Source of the DNA: Psychromicrobium silvestre
Lineage (GTDB): Bacteria > Actinomycetota > Actinomycetes > Actinomycetales > Micrococcaceae
Length of the DNA stretch: 64,000 nt
Reading direction: 5' to 3'
Assembly: GCF_013408295.1 (NCBI RefSeq)
Contig: NZ_JACBYQ010000001.1
Span: 930,001 to 994,000 of the forward strand
Shown one piece after another: positions 20,201 through 28,115 of the stretch. Both the position numbers and the translations under genes were made by a program. Within the stretch, counting starts at the first letter, position 1; each line of letters begins with the position of its first letter. The notes beneath the pieces were generated by a model. That model had not been told where the DNA came from. It searched no databases and saw only the letters and a list, made by a program, of their open reading frames with translations.

Positions 20201-21070
20201 AGCGGTCGAGGTGGTGTATTCGGTGTTGTTCGCCTCAAACGGCAAGTAAAAACCCGCGATCATCGAGGAATAATCCGTATGCCCCGGTACCGACCCTGCG
20301 GCGTTGCTCGGTCCGTACTTAGCCCACAATGCATCCACAAGGTCCTTAGACAAGGCGGTTTGCTGGGCCATCCAGGCATCGTTACTCGATCCGCCGCCAA
20401 ACCAAGCATTCTCATCAAGCTGCAGGCCCAGCCATACTTTGAAGGGTCTCCCGCTTGAATCAGTTCGAGCCTTTGCCGCCGCCAATATCGCACCGACCTG
20501 GTCCGCACGCCGCTCCGGGGCATTCACACACGAGACCGGTCCAGACACGGCGCTGTTATATCGGACGCGGGAGGCATCCCACTCCGAATCAGTTGAACTA
20601 AACAGCGGCTGCACCCACCGCCCCTTCGTATCCTTCACGATGCAAGGACCTTGTTGCTCCGCGCCCATACCTGGGATTTGGTTAGTACCTGTCCAGGTCT
20701 GGGCAGTGTCTTGCACTATGACCGAATCCACGCAGGCTTTCGCGAGCAAATTGACCGTGTCGGGCCATTCCGTGACCCCTGCGGTGGAGCCCCACCACCA
20801 GTCCGAGTACTGCGTCGGGCCAGCGTCCGGACGGACGAACACCGAACCAAGACGAGTCTGCGCTGCTTCTCCGGGCAGAGCGGCACAATCCGGCGCGGTC
20901 TCCGGCTGCACTGTCGGTGCGGCCGACGCCGTCGAAACTCCTGCTGGAACCAATCCCGCGCTTAGTAACAAGGCAATAACACCAGCCCTGGCCAAGGCAA
21001 TACCTCGTATCCTGCCAGCCACCTTTTTCAGTGAGGTGTGCGGTTTTCTTTCCGAGGTATGGCTCCCCAA
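17198..21070 (-). CDS. giant secreted DUF4434-like multidomain protein
   Basis: A 1290-residue secreted protein: basic N-terminus and signal peptide (ALLLSAGLVPAGVSTASA), a DUF4434-like TIM-barrel domain (about 70-440) with the conserved glutamate block GFYLPFEANN, a fibronectin III-type segment (about 470-620, NTYTYQVAAFDAFGNTGP), and two or three discoidin-like beta-sandwich segments to the C-terminus. The same barrel occurs in the 440-residue protein at 36471-37793. DUF4434 domains are thought to be glycoside-hydrolase-like, so binding or cleavage of surface polysaccharide is plausible but unproven. No wall anchor is visible. It is coupled to an LAxTG protein gene, and a CGCGTCA promoter-like element lies 76 bases upstream. 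Confidence 0.75.
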   Translation of the reverse strand: MGSHTSERKPHTSLKKVAGRIRGIALARAGVIALLLSAGLVPAGVSTASAAPTVQPETAPDCAALPGEAAQTRLGSVFVRPDAGPTQYSDWWWGSTAGVTEWPDTVNLLAKACVDSVIVQDTAQTWTGTNQIPGMGAEQQGPCIVKDTKGRWVQPLFSSTDSEWDASRVRYNSAVSGPVSCVNAPERRADQVGAILAAAKARTDSSGRPFKVWLGLQLDENAWFGGGSSNDAWMAQQTALSKDLVDALWAKYGPSNAAGSVPGHTDYSSMIAGFYLPFEANNTEYTTSTAADQAARKKRFDLLNAYTDTVSTYITSKQSSLGVMVAPYHSGKIGADPASAAEKDRRADYQSVVTELLKNSAVSVYAPQDMLGAQGASPTDIAPWFIAARAGISASGKPTKLWATSETYSMQGASNMPIGELTAHMKAANTVISGLSPSVAGIDGYAGFSLNNLNRNAWAFNASLNTLSYRAYLSYLALGWSPPQVVPAMNADRPAEGNTVSAVRLGGSNNYNVQVEFPFLPTAVPDFGGTMYSPVAGYQIYRNGQAVRQLPQPLKQKTTPATVVDGNSDGYPDVDTTARAGTSTGATGVLGFTDPNLQPGNTYTYQVAAFDAFGNTGPKSPGTAVVFPTDAISVVNDTGNPDSPQDKGTDIGINAPYTFFPSSVDASKGSDGSGAWLDYNQYISPNTSSTGGSYPDGVAGPKLSDGNTGEPTFKDPAWTGISNAGGTYTITYNLGTDTQIHTVNTHWLNDPAGGISPPAGISAEWAPDPAGTGGTAVYHSFASGAVDPGTGTNTAGATPVTGIPAGTAGWFSTSLPAGQTANARIIRLTVTPGTAGDWSMISEVEALTASGVAVEPCTRSSTYTCIALARGGSPLKVRYQEQPWESTDPIKTGRLTDPTVPAHPADPWTTNPVGWDTTVPGWCKPDAGTTCGQGSSATITAVVDLGTNQPIGSLSSSWYNLPGYGVLPPTAVTMAYRHEQDQVGADTGFQAATQAATDSGAGKYTTFNATVPVPATGNPVTARWIRYTINISQTGSSAAQWLIADRLNVRTPIADSLTNNQNTLAAYRTGNTNNPGYNPGEPIDPDTNNPTSPLPQGTAPLLPKDQTVGNAMPEPCTSASANCVARDTTSGINALTKTDGTGKSPLVNAEEWWKPGTPWVGLSNSIGWDLTLAPAWQPHLGVPTARMDETQISFLRSANSGIQLPSSVDLYYSTTAVDDAKATWKWTRSTAVAPILPPYLPDNTEFIHSYTFPPFTTDNGSTIGKLRFHLNTNGIAYSPRLNATIWRNVP

Positions 21071-21451
21071 GGTTTAGCTCCCTTTCGTCACAAGGTTCAT
21101 CATGAAGCGATGCACAAACCTTAAGTAGCCAATTCCCCTAACCACTGACGCGATTTTCTTGAACTTTATGAACGTGATTAAGAAAACATCAATCGAGGCT
21201 CCAGATTCCGGTAAATGAAAGAAGCACCCCCCACTCTGTGATAATTGCAGACCGGGGGAAAGCCCTTTATTTACGCGCCCCAAAGGAGTCGCCATGCCCA
21301 GGTGCTAGCAACTTGAATGTCGGAACGAAACGTCGGATACCGCTTGCATAAGGAAAATGGGAGCGGCGACGGGAGACGAGTTACCAGCAGACACGCCCGA
21401 AAATTCACTTACCGGACGATCATCAAGTCCGCTCCACAGCTACACCGTGGT
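21071..21451. other. promoter region of the giant secreted protein
   Basis: The 381-base gap lies between the DUF899 stop and the giant gene start, both on the minus strand. Close to the giant gene it holds an ECF-type promoter candidate (see 21146-21175) and, on the minus strand, a GGGAG ribosome site just before the start. I see no gene or RNA in the rest. Confidence 0.5.
21146..21175 (-). promoter_or_regulatory. candidate ECF-sigma promoter of the giant secreted protein
   Basis: On the minus strand TCGCGTCA (21153-21146) is preceded about 16 bases upstream by GTTCATAAA. The same -10-like core occurs before the second ECF sigma gene, its partner and the choice-of-anchor gene. Assignment as a sigma target is inference. 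Confidence 0.4.
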
Positions 21452-22072
21452 TCAAGGCTGTTGTGGCCATCCAGCTGGGGAATCTTCCCAGCTTTCCTGC
21501 CTGCCAAATGGCATCAGATCGAGAATGCTGTTGCTGAAAACCAAACGGTCAACGCCACGGGAGGTGGTGTTGTAAGTTCGGTACACCTCATCGCCGTCCC
21601 GCAAAAACATGCTCAACATGAAACCGCCGCCCACCCCGCAGTCTTCGGAGAAACTGGTGCCGTGGGATGAAACGAAAGGTAGCGTCCAACCCTTGCGCTG
21701 CTTATAGGATTCGATCTGTTCCAGCGGCATATCCGAGACCGTGACCCAACTGACACCGTTCTGTGCCAATCCAGCCAGACCAGTATCGGGAACATTATTG
21801 GTGAACCAGGTGCAACCCGGGCAGAAGTGCTCAGGCCCAACGTCCATGAACTGGTAGAGCGCCAATTGCTCGCGGCCATCGAATAGATCGAGCAGGGTTG
21901 CTGGGCCAGTGGGTGTATCGAACACATAGTGGTTACTAAAACTGACCATTGGCAGTCGACGGCGTCGCGCAGCCAGGGCATCCTGCGCACGGGTAAGTTC
22001 CTTCTCCGCCACCAACAGTTCATCCCGAGCTCGCTGCCACTGCTGGGCTGAAACCAACTCCGGCTTGTTCAT
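21452..22072 (-). CDS. DUF899 family thioredoxin-like protein
   Basis: A 206-residue cytoplasmic protein of the DUF899 family, which has a thioredoxin-like fold. Typical blocks are present: LLDLFDGREQLALYQFMD and a Cys-bearing FCPGCTWFTNNV, followed by SWVTVSDMPLEQIESYK and the aromatic-rich C-terminal part. A CPGC pair is retained where thioredoxins keep their active site, but the reaction of the family is not known. It is transcribed away from the ECF module and shows no operon partner. Confidence 0.85.
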   Translation of the reverse strand: MNKPELVSAQQWQRARDELLVAEKELTRAQDALAARRRRLPMVSFSNHYVFDTPTGPATLLDLFDGREQLALYQFMDVGPEHFCPGCTWFTNNVPDTGLAGLAQNGVSWVTVSDMPLEQIESYKQRKGWTLPFVSSHGTSFSEDCGVGGGFMLSMFLRDGDEVYRTYNTTSRGVDRLVFSNSILDLMPFGRQESWEDSPAGWPQQP

Positions 22073-22140
22073 TCAAACAGTATGCACAGTTAGTCCGACG
22101 TTGGAAAGGGTTACTGATTTAGCCGAGGAAATCCTAGGTG

Positions 22141-23631
22141 CTAGACAGTTCTAGAAGAACTGGTGGTCGTGATTCCGGTCCCCGAGATTGTCAGGCTAAG
22201 AGAAGTAGGGGATCCAGAATCTATGTTTGCACTCAAGGACAGCGGGGTTTTACTCCCCTGGTCCGTCGTGCAAACGATGAGATCCTTCGCCCCGGTAGGT
22301 GCCGAACAGGACCATCCTGAGGCCTGTGCAGGTTGAGACTGGGAGAAAACTTTTCCCGGACCGAGCTTTAGCTCAACCTTCAAGAAAGAAAGCGGTTGAG
22401 TTCCATCTGCCACCATCGAAATGCTGACCGATGACGACCCCGAGGGAGTCGATGCAGCGAGGATCTGGCCGGTCACCTTGGTCGGGACCCGCGTAGGTGT
22501 GGGTGTAGGGACAGGCACCGGAACAGCCACTGGAGCCGTAACTGGCGGCTGAGTCGTAGCTGCCGGTGCTGGAACCGGGACAAGAGCGGGCTTACTTGGC
22601 GTCGGCGTTTGCAAAGGTTTTTTTACCGGCACCGGTGTTTGGGCCACGGCAACCTCTTGGGGGATTAACTTCGCAGCCTCCTTCAGGGGCCGATCGGGCC
22701 CAACACCGAAGAGGTGGATGGTGAGGAGAGCCAAGATCCCGACCACAGCAATAGTTGAACCGATCAAAATGACAACCTTGGACTTCGCCACAGCAGAGCC
22801 AGTCACGGCATCACCAAAGCCAAGGGGCTGCGCCGTGGCTTGGTAGCTAGCGGCGCTAAGGCCCGTAATGGCTGGAACCAACGCTCTTCGCATAGTTCCT
22901 CGAATATCGGAGAGCTCTACCAGGAGGGCCGTACACTTCGAACAACTTGAGAGATGCTCGGTCACTTGATCCCTGGTGAACTTCCGCAGACTCCCCGTGA
23001 CATAACTACCAAGGTTGTTCGCGAAAGGACGACAATCGTCAAGCGCAACGGTCTGAACATGTTTTTGAAGGTAGCCACTGCGAAGCGCATCTCGCGCTCT
23101 TCCCGCAAGAGAGGAGACAGCATTTGCGGAGATACCAAGGATGACCCCGACCGAAGCGGGCTTCTGCCCCTCTACGTCAATGTACCAAAGGGTAGCGCGC
23201 CACCGTTCTGGCAATTCTTGAAAGGCCTCTGCCACCGCACGAGAATCGATGGCTTCCAGCTCAGGGATCTCGTCTTCCACGGAAACATCAAGCATTTGTT
23301 CATCGTCGGTGGCTCGAATCCGAGAATTTTTCGCGTTCGCCCGGTGCGCCGTCCGTGTCACCACGGTCAGTAGATAAGCTCGAAAAAAGTTCTCTGGGCC
23401 ACTGCCTGCTTTCAACATGGCCAGGACATGAGCAAAAGCTTCGGCCGCGATATCTTCGGCGTCAGAGGGAGTGTCTACGTTTTGTCTTGCGATGGCCAGC
23501 GCAATGGAATGATGCCGACGATAAAGTTCATCGAATGCCTCCTCTTGGCCAGCTTTAACGAGAGTGATCAGCTCTGCGTCGCTAGAAGTTTTTTCTCGGC
23601 CTGGGGCATATTCATTTTTCTGAGAGGACAT
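22141..23631 (-). CDS. ECF sigma factor fused to zinc anti-sigma-like, membrane and extracellular domains (module 1)
   Basis: A 496-residue one-component sensor-regulator. Sigma region 2 lies at about 20-95 (DELYRRHHSIALAIARQ, DAEDIAAEAFAHV), region 4 at about 130-190 (LPERWRATLWY, GISANAVSSLAGRARDALR). A zinc-binding anti-sigma-type segment follows with Cys200, His226, Cys230 and Cys233 (HLSSCSKC). A transmembrane helix spans 285-308, then a Pro/Thr-rich linker and an extracellular beta-rich domain (about 405-496). Fused ECFs of this plan are known as sigma factors with regulatory extensions. A GGTGAGG ribosome site supports the ATG. It is divergent from a partner gene across a palindrome, and paralogous to the gene at 28900-30651. 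Confidence 0.88.
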   Translation of the reverse strand: MSSQKNEYAPGREKTSSDAELITLVKAGQEEAFDELYRRHHSIALAIARQNVDTPSDAEDIAAEAFAHVLAMLKAGSGPENFFRAYLLTVVTRTAHRANAKNSRIRATDDEQMLDVSVEDEIPELEAIDSRAVAEAFQELPERWRATLWYIDVEGQKPASVGVILGISANAVSSLAGRARDALRSGYLQKHVQTVALDDCRPFANNLGSYVTGSLRKFTRDQVTEHLSSCSKCTALLVELSDIRGTMRRALVPAITGLSAASYQATAQPLGFGDAVTGSAVAKSKVVILIGSTIAVVGILALLTIHLFGVGPDRPLKEAAKLIPQEVAVAQTPVPVKKPLQTPTPSKPALVPVPAPAATTQPPVTAPVAVPVPVPTPTPTRVPTKVTGQILAASTPSGSSSVSISMVADGTQPLSFLKVELKLGPGKVFSQSQPAQASGWSCSAPTGAKDLIVCTTDQGSKTPLSLSANIDSGSPTSLSLTISGTGITTTSSSRTV

Positions 23632-23702
23632 GTCCTCACCTATCCATTCACGCGCATCAACTATTTTCCGAGCCCGCTATCGGTAGCAGCACAGCACCTT
23701 GG

Positions 23703-23728
23703 CTCCTTGTGATCAGCATCACAAGGAG
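23703..23728. promoter_or_regulatory. perfect palindrome in the divergent ECF module 1 promoter region
   Basis: CTCCTTGTGAT and ATCACAAGGAG (11-base arms, no mismatch) are separated by four bases. It lies between the two divergent starts (23631 and 23763), so a bound protein could control both genes. No similar palindrome is seen in module 2. The binding protein is unknown. Confidence 0.6.
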
Positions 23729-23762
23729 TATCTGCGACACGATCACTTCATTCAGGACACCT

Positions 23763-24515
23763 ATGTACATGAGCACGCGACATATTGGCGGATCGGAGAT
23801 CTCAAGCAGTCTAGTGGATAAATTCTTACATAAATGGTCAATCATGTCACAGTCGGCGGGCTGGCGTGACGCCGGAGATTGGTTCCTCCCAGAGGTGGGA
23901 GTTATTGCTCAGGCTATGGTCCTGGGTGGCAAACTTGAACCGATGGCTTCGAATCTCGGTTTCGCACGAGCCGAGGCAGGTGTGGGGATCGCCGAGACTT
24001 TCGAAGACTTCAGGTGCGGTTTTGCCGCCCTAGATCTCGAAGTTGATGTGAGCGCACTTCAGGCGCTTGCCGAAGGATGGGCGACCGGACTAGTGGATCC
24101 ACCCGGTGCCTACTGCGTCGAACCCGGAACAGGCCTTTCGACTATTTCGCATCTGGAAAAAATACTGCTCGACAACTGCCTCTCCGACGATTCGGCGGAG
24201 AACACGATTCTTGCGGTGATTCGGCTACCCGATAAGGCCGAGCTTTGGGCGGCCCCGGGCGTCTGGAGCCTGCAGGCCAATCTTGGACAAATCTGCCTCT
24301 CCACCTTCGAAGAAACGAAGGCGGTAGTGGCCTATGACCACCGCATCCTCTATTTCCTCTTGCCCAACACTGCGGAGAACTTCGTCCGGCTCCACTACTG
24401 TCAATTGGTGATCGAAGATATCCACCCCGGTCTAAAAGATCAGACCAGACTGGAATGCGAGGCAACTCCACTCGAGCAAAAAACGGTTGGCACGTTCTTG
24501 CAGAACCTGGTCTGA
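23763..24515 (+). CDS. conserved protein of unknown function divergent from the ECF sigma (module 1)
   Basis: A 250-residue, largely acidic and helical protein without signal peptide or membrane helix. It is paralogous to the 248-residue protein at 30765-31511 (shared GDWFLPE/GDWRTPE, GVGIAE/GVSIAES, and CxEPGTGLST followed by His). The conserved CxEPGTGLST segment near residues 119-128 is its most striking motif; I cannot link it to a known family. The ATG at 23763 follows AGGAC and gives nearly the same length as the paralogue. It may act with the sigma protein as a cytoplasmic partner, target or response effector. Confidence 0.7.
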   Translation: MYMSTRHIGGSEISSSLVDKFLHKWSIMSQSAGWRDAGDWFLPEVGVIAQAMVLGGKLEPMASNLGFARAEAGVGIAETFEDFRCGFAALDLEVDVSALQALAEGWATGLVDPPGAYCVEPGTGLSTISHLEKILLDNCLSDDSAENTILAVIRLPDKAELWAAPGVWSLQANLGQICLSTFEETKAVVAYDHRILYFLLPNTAENFVRLHYCQLVIEDIHPGLKDQTRLECEATPLEQKTVGTFLQNLV

Positions 24516-24910
24516 TGCCCGAAATGATGACGGCCTACTCCCCCGCAACGTCTCACAGCAAGTCAGATGAGGACCTCCGAAAAAAATTACAGATTATTCT
24601 GCGACACGTTTCTTCCGTAGCGACACTTATAAATGAGCGATGGGGGATCGTTCACGCAGGAAGGCAGCTGCTCGGTCTGTTCTAGAAGTGCGGCAGCTGG
24701 AAAAGGCGCGCAGGGGCAACCTTTTCCTAATAACGGACCGACAGGGCGCTGCCCTGCATATGAGAGTCACACCCTCATTCTTCGCCGCAATAGCGTCGCT
24801 AGCAAGGGTGTGACTCTCATACCGGCCGAGCAACCCTCGGAAACGAGGACCGTGGAGACAATCGCCACACCTGTTGATCGGTAGACCTTACGACAAAGTG
24901 CGCGGGATTA
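24516..24910. other. intergenic region with a long inverted repeat
   Basis: The 395-base gap lies between convergent genes (module 1 partner and AsnC-type regulator). Apart from the inverted repeat at 24759-24821 I see no assured gene or RNA. Confidence 0.5.
24759..24821. terminator. long intergenic inverted repeat between convergent genes
   Basis: Arms of 17 bases (TATGAGAGTCACACCCT and its exact complement) flank a 29-base loop. It sits between two convergent genes and can work as a bidirectional terminator. Arm and loop sizes match the repeat after ilvC (8381-8444). Confidence 0.6.
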
Positions 24911-25936
24911 TCATCGATCCTCCCAGCCGGTATGCCTCGGCTTTCCGGCGTCGAGTATAACGGCGCCCGTTCTCTTATAGGTTCTGGTTATCTGTACCGA
25001 CTCTACGATCTCAAGCCCTGGTATTAACCGAGCCAGCCTCGATTCATAGCCGATGCGATCTTCAGCGTTCCCCAACCAGACGTAGAGAAATAGGTTTGTC
25101 CGGCCTGGGGTGAAATAGGCGAACCTCACCTCGGGCAAACTGCGAACCAAGCCGATCACTTCACGATAATTTTGCGGCGGAAACCGCAACCAAAAATGGA
25201 CAGTGGCCTGGAGGCCAACGAACTCAGGCAAAACCTCGCATTGAATCCGGAATCCTTGGCGAGACACCAAGTATTCGGTCCTGCGTGAAATTGTTCGGGC
25301 CGATACGTCGTTTTGTCCGCCCAGTTCGCTCACTACCGCGGCGGCAATATCCACAGTCGCGGCTCGGGCATTGAGATGAAGCTTCGCCAGTATCGCCTTA
25401 TCAACCCGGTCCAGATTCTGGTCCTTGAAATCAGAGGGATCCAGGCGAACACTCCGAGGGATCTTGGCAATGATGGCGCGCTCTTCGTCATTGATAGCGG
25501 ACAGAAACCAATCGAAGGTTCCGGATATCAGCTTGGTAAAAAGAACAGTTTCGTACGCAGTGATATGCGATGGGAGTTTGCTGTCAAGGAAGTCATTGAT
25601 CGCGTCCAGCGAAGGAGTCAGCACCACAGCCATGATGTTGAACTGACCAATAGCGGTATCGAGTCCGAGCACCTGCGGCGAGTCCGATAACGATTGGACA
25701 GAGCTCCGCAGTTGTCCCGGGGCGCATGCCAGCTTGAGACCGAAGACAACGGGTTCCCCCGCCGATCCAATGGGACCTACCGTAATCCAGGCATTTCCGG
25801 CATCTCGGATCTCTTCCCATCGTCGCTGACAGGTAGCGGCGCTCGCTCCAACCAGTTGCGACACCTGAGCCCAGGGCATCCGAGGTGACCTCTGGAGCAC
25901 CAGAAGTAATTTGCGATCCAGTCTTGTTAACTCCAT
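24911..25936 (-). CDS. Lrp/AsnC family regulator with two fused modules
   Basis: A 341-residue regulator with two helix-turn-helix regions: one at about 1-50 (LDRKLLLVLQRSPRMPWAQV) and a second at about 175-225 (LDRVDKAILAKLHLNARAAT). A RAM-type ligand domain follows each, the C-terminal one reading LPEVRFAYFTPGRTNLFLYV. Double-length AsnC proteins of this kind are common in actinobacteria. It probably binds an amino acid or related small molecule. A long noncoding stretch lies upstream; the target gene is not evident. Confidence 0.85.
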   Translation of the reverse strand: MELTRLDRKLLLVLQRSPRMPWAQVSQLVGASAATCQRRWEEIRDAGNAWITVGPIGSAGEPVVFGLKLACAPGQLRSSVQSLSDSPQVLGLDTAIGQFNIMAVVLTPSLDAINDFLDSKLPSHITAYETVLFTKLISGTFDWFLSAINDEERAIIAKIPRSVRLDPSDFKDQNLDRVDKAILAKLHLNARAATVDIAAAVVSELGGQNDVSARTISRRTEYLVSRQGFRIQCEVLPEFVGLQATVHFWLRFPPQNYREVIGLVRSLPEVRFAYFTPGRTNLFLYVWLGNAEDRIGYESRLARLIPGLEIVESVQITRTYKRTGAVILDAGKPRHTGWEDR

Positions 25937-26446
25937 TGCTACCTTCTATCACAGAACGGCAAGCCTAGAGCTTCGGAGGGCCGCGCCGGCGAAAAATTAG
26001 CTCGGAGTGCCCTCCTGTGACTGATTTTCAGAATTCAGTGCGCAATGATGGCCGGATCAAACAAGGTGAACACCCCCCTTGGAGGTCTTGCTCATAATTA
26101 TTGATGTTCAGGTCCTTCTGGGCATGGAGCCCAGACGACGATTCTCATTCAGCGAACACCGGAGCCAGGGTTGAGCTACCGGGAACGCACTAATAGCTTG
26201 CGGTTCGGAGCACCTGTTACGAAAGGTGATCCGTACCGCTCCGCATCCCCTCCATACAAGCTCATCAACAAGGGTCCCCTCCCCTGTTGATGAGCTGGAG
26301 TGGTGATAACGAGGAGGGTGGGAGCTTCCCCAAGACTCCCACCCTCCTCCTTTCCGTCTCAGAGAGAACTAGGATGGCTAAATCATTGCCGGACGGTCCA
26401 GGGCCTTTGGTCCCGGATGTCTTCCGAGCACTCATTTGGAGGCACC
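25937..26446. other. intergenic region with several stable RNA stems
   Basis: The 510-base gap lies between the divergent AsnC regulator and the S51 peptidase. Its first 170 bases hold no clear structure except TCTGGGC/GCCCAGA at 26117-26135. From 26159 onward several stems follow each other (see the RNA candidate at 26200-26350). No protein gene is supported in it. Confidence 0.55.
26200..26350 (+). ncRNA. candidate structured RNA with C-rich hairpin loop (6C RNA-like)
   Basis: Three stems occur in line on the plus strand. Stem 1 (26200-26239) has segments GCGGT/ACCGC, CGGA/TCCG and CACCT/AGGTG with symmetric single-base mismatches. Stem 2 has AGCTCATCAACA (26259-26270) paired with its complement (26285-26296) and a C-rich loop CCCCTCCCC. 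Stem 3 (26311-26349) is a 14-base GC-rich stem with loop CTTCCCCAAGA and acts as a terminator. The actinobacterial 6C RNA has two hairpins with C-rich loops, which this resembles. A leader of the S51 gene is the alternative. Ends are approximate. Confidence 0.5.
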
Positions 26447-27103
26447 TTGAAGCTCTTGCTTACCTCAGGCGGCGTCACAAACCCCAGCATCCACTCGGCT
26501 CTCCTGCAGCTACTAGGCAAGCCAATCTCCGAGTGCCACGCCCTCTGCATTCCAACCGCCCAGTGGGGTCATCCGATGTGCGGCCCGACGACGGTGCAGG
26601 GTTTCATAGCCGCCAGTCCCGAAGGGCTACACATCTCCGGCTTGGGCTGGGCTTCGATCGGCGTCCTTGAGCTCACCGCGCTGCCCACGATCGGTGCGGA
26701 ACGATGGGTGCCCTGGATCGAGGAAGCGGACGTACTCTTGGTTGACGGCGGCGACGCTACCTACCTGTACCACTGGATCCGAGAGTCTGGGCTTGCTGAT
26801 CAGCTGTCTTCGCTGCCGGAGATGGTCTGGGTGGGCGTAAGTGCCGGAAGCATGGTGATGACGCCTCGAATCGGGGCCTATTTCGTCGAGTGGCCGTCCG
26901 CACCGGACGACCGCACCTTGGGAGTCGTCGACTTCTCGATCTTTCCGCACCTGAACGCCTTCCCAAGCAACACGATGGCTGACGCGGAGCGGTGGGCCGC
27001 AGACATCGACATCCCGGCCTACGCCATTGACGAGCAGACAGCCATCAAGGTAGTCGACGGATCGGTTGAGGTGATCTCCGAAGGACAATGGAGGAAGTTC
27101 TAG
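26447..27103 (+). CDS. peptidase S51 family protein (dipeptidase E-like)
   Basis: A 218-residue cytoplasmic protein of the S51 family, whose members cleave Asp-X dipeptides or related substrates. The nucleophile Ser132 lies in GVSAGS, and the upstream block DVLLVDGGDATYLYHWI matches the family's GGxT-type loop. The start is the TTG at 26447, preceded by a strong GGAGG six bases upstream; the protein then opens KLLLTSGGVTNPSIH as in relatives. A longer reading from upstream would cross the terminator hairpin. It stands alone. Confidence 0.85.
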   Translation: MKLLLTSGGVTNPSIHSALLQLLGKPISECHALCIPTAQWGHPMCGPTTVQGFIAASPEGLHISGLGWASIGVLELTALPTIGAERWVPWIEEADVLLVDGGDATYLYHWIRESGLADQLSSLPEMVWVGVSAGSMVMTPRIGAYFVEWPSAPDDRTLGVVDFSIFPHLNAFPSNTMADAERWAADIDIPAYAIDEQTAIKVVDGSVEVISEGQWRKF

Positions 27104-27164
27104 GCGTAGCCACCAGGCGTTTCACTCCGTAGCCACCAGGAGATTAGGACCTCGATATCGCCGA

Positions 27165-27995
27165 TTAGCTCTGCATGGCACGGAGCTCAAAATCATTAGG
27201 CAGCGAGATTCCGACTAAGTAGACCCGAACGACATCCGGAGCCGACAGCAAGACTTGGCCATCACCGTCGGCCGCTATCCAGCAGCTAAGGCTGCTGCTT
27301 TCCTTCAATCCGAGGACTCCAGGCCAGCTATCCGGCAAATTCAATCCGATGAGTTCCGGTTTTCTATCGACCCCAGTGGCCTGCAGAATCAGCGTTACCG
27401 ACCTCCGATAACGTGCCCGTCGGAAGACCACGGCTGTCAATTGCATCCAGCTTCCTCTCCTGCCCACTGCCCGAATACGACGTTCGTTGGACATCGCAAG
27501 TCTGAGGAATGCAGAGCACAGCCCTATGAATACCAAGCCGAAAAACCCGAAGAAATAAGGTAGCTCTCGTTGAAATCCGTCATATCCCTTGATCAAGACG
27601 TCACTAGGATCAGCTGGGTCAACAGCCAAGGTGACGGCCGCGCCAATAACCGGGGCTACCGTGCAGATGTTTGAGGTGTCGAAACTAGCATTGCGCTGCT
27701 CGCCGCGGAAGCTAAAACGCACCCCGACCTGGCAATGATCTCCTCTGTAGTAATAGTGATGTTGACTCGTCACGGTTGCCGGGACCTCGACGAATCCGCC
27801 CCAGGTCGGTCTAGTGAGGAAAACTAGGAGGCTCACCACACCGGAGCAAATCAATATCAGCACAACTAAGAAGAACCACTTAAGTCTGCGGAACTTACGG
27901 ACCAGCCGTTGGGTTTCAACCGCTAACCTCTTGTCCTGGACCAGACCATCCGCAAGAATACTGATGTCCTTCGTTAGCCTGATTTCCTGCTGCAT
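27165..27995 (-). CDS. membrane protein of unknown function (DUF3592-like)
   Basis: A 276-residue protein with two hydrophobic helices (about 40-62, WFFLVVLILICSGVVSLLVF, and about 147-170, FFGFFGLVFIGLCSAFLRLA), the loop between them carrying VPATVTSQHHYYYRGDHCQV. This layout resembles DUF3592 proteins, where a domain between two helices probably faces outward. The ATG at 27995 follows GGAGGAC and is preferred to the GTG at 28025. No functional clue comes from its neighbours. Confidence 0.65.
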   Translation of the reverse strand: MQQEIRLTKDISILADGLVQDKRLAVETQRLVRKFRRLKWFFLVVLILICSGVVSLLVFLTRPTWGGFVEVPATVTSQHHYYYRGDHCQVGVRFSFRGEQRNASFDTSNICTVAPVIGAAVTLAVDPADPSDVLIKGYDGFQRELPYFFGFFGLVFIGLCSAFLRLAMSNERRIRAVGRRGSWMQLTAVVFRRARYRRSVTLILQATGVDRKPELIGLNLPDSWPGVLGLKESSSLSCWIAADGDGQVLLSAPDVVRVYLVGISLPNDFELRAMQS

Positions 27996-28115
27996 CCGTC
28001 CTCCGGTGCCCGAATCTGCTGCCACTAAAAGCTGATATTTCGCAGACTATCGCACTGCGAGTACAACTCGGGTTGCTGAGCTTGCCAAGAAATGACAGCT
28101 CTGAGGACGGTCGAA

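Noticed and set aside
24633-24884. Short plus-strand frame in the gap after the module 1 partner
   Set aside because: It crosses the exact inverted repeat at 24759-24821 and has no ribosome site.
26287-26670. Open frame overlapping the S51 peptidase start
   Set aside because: It runs through the terminator hairpin and is Arg/His/Pro-rich like a shadow; the TTG at 26447 with GGAGG in the other frame gives a recognised family start.
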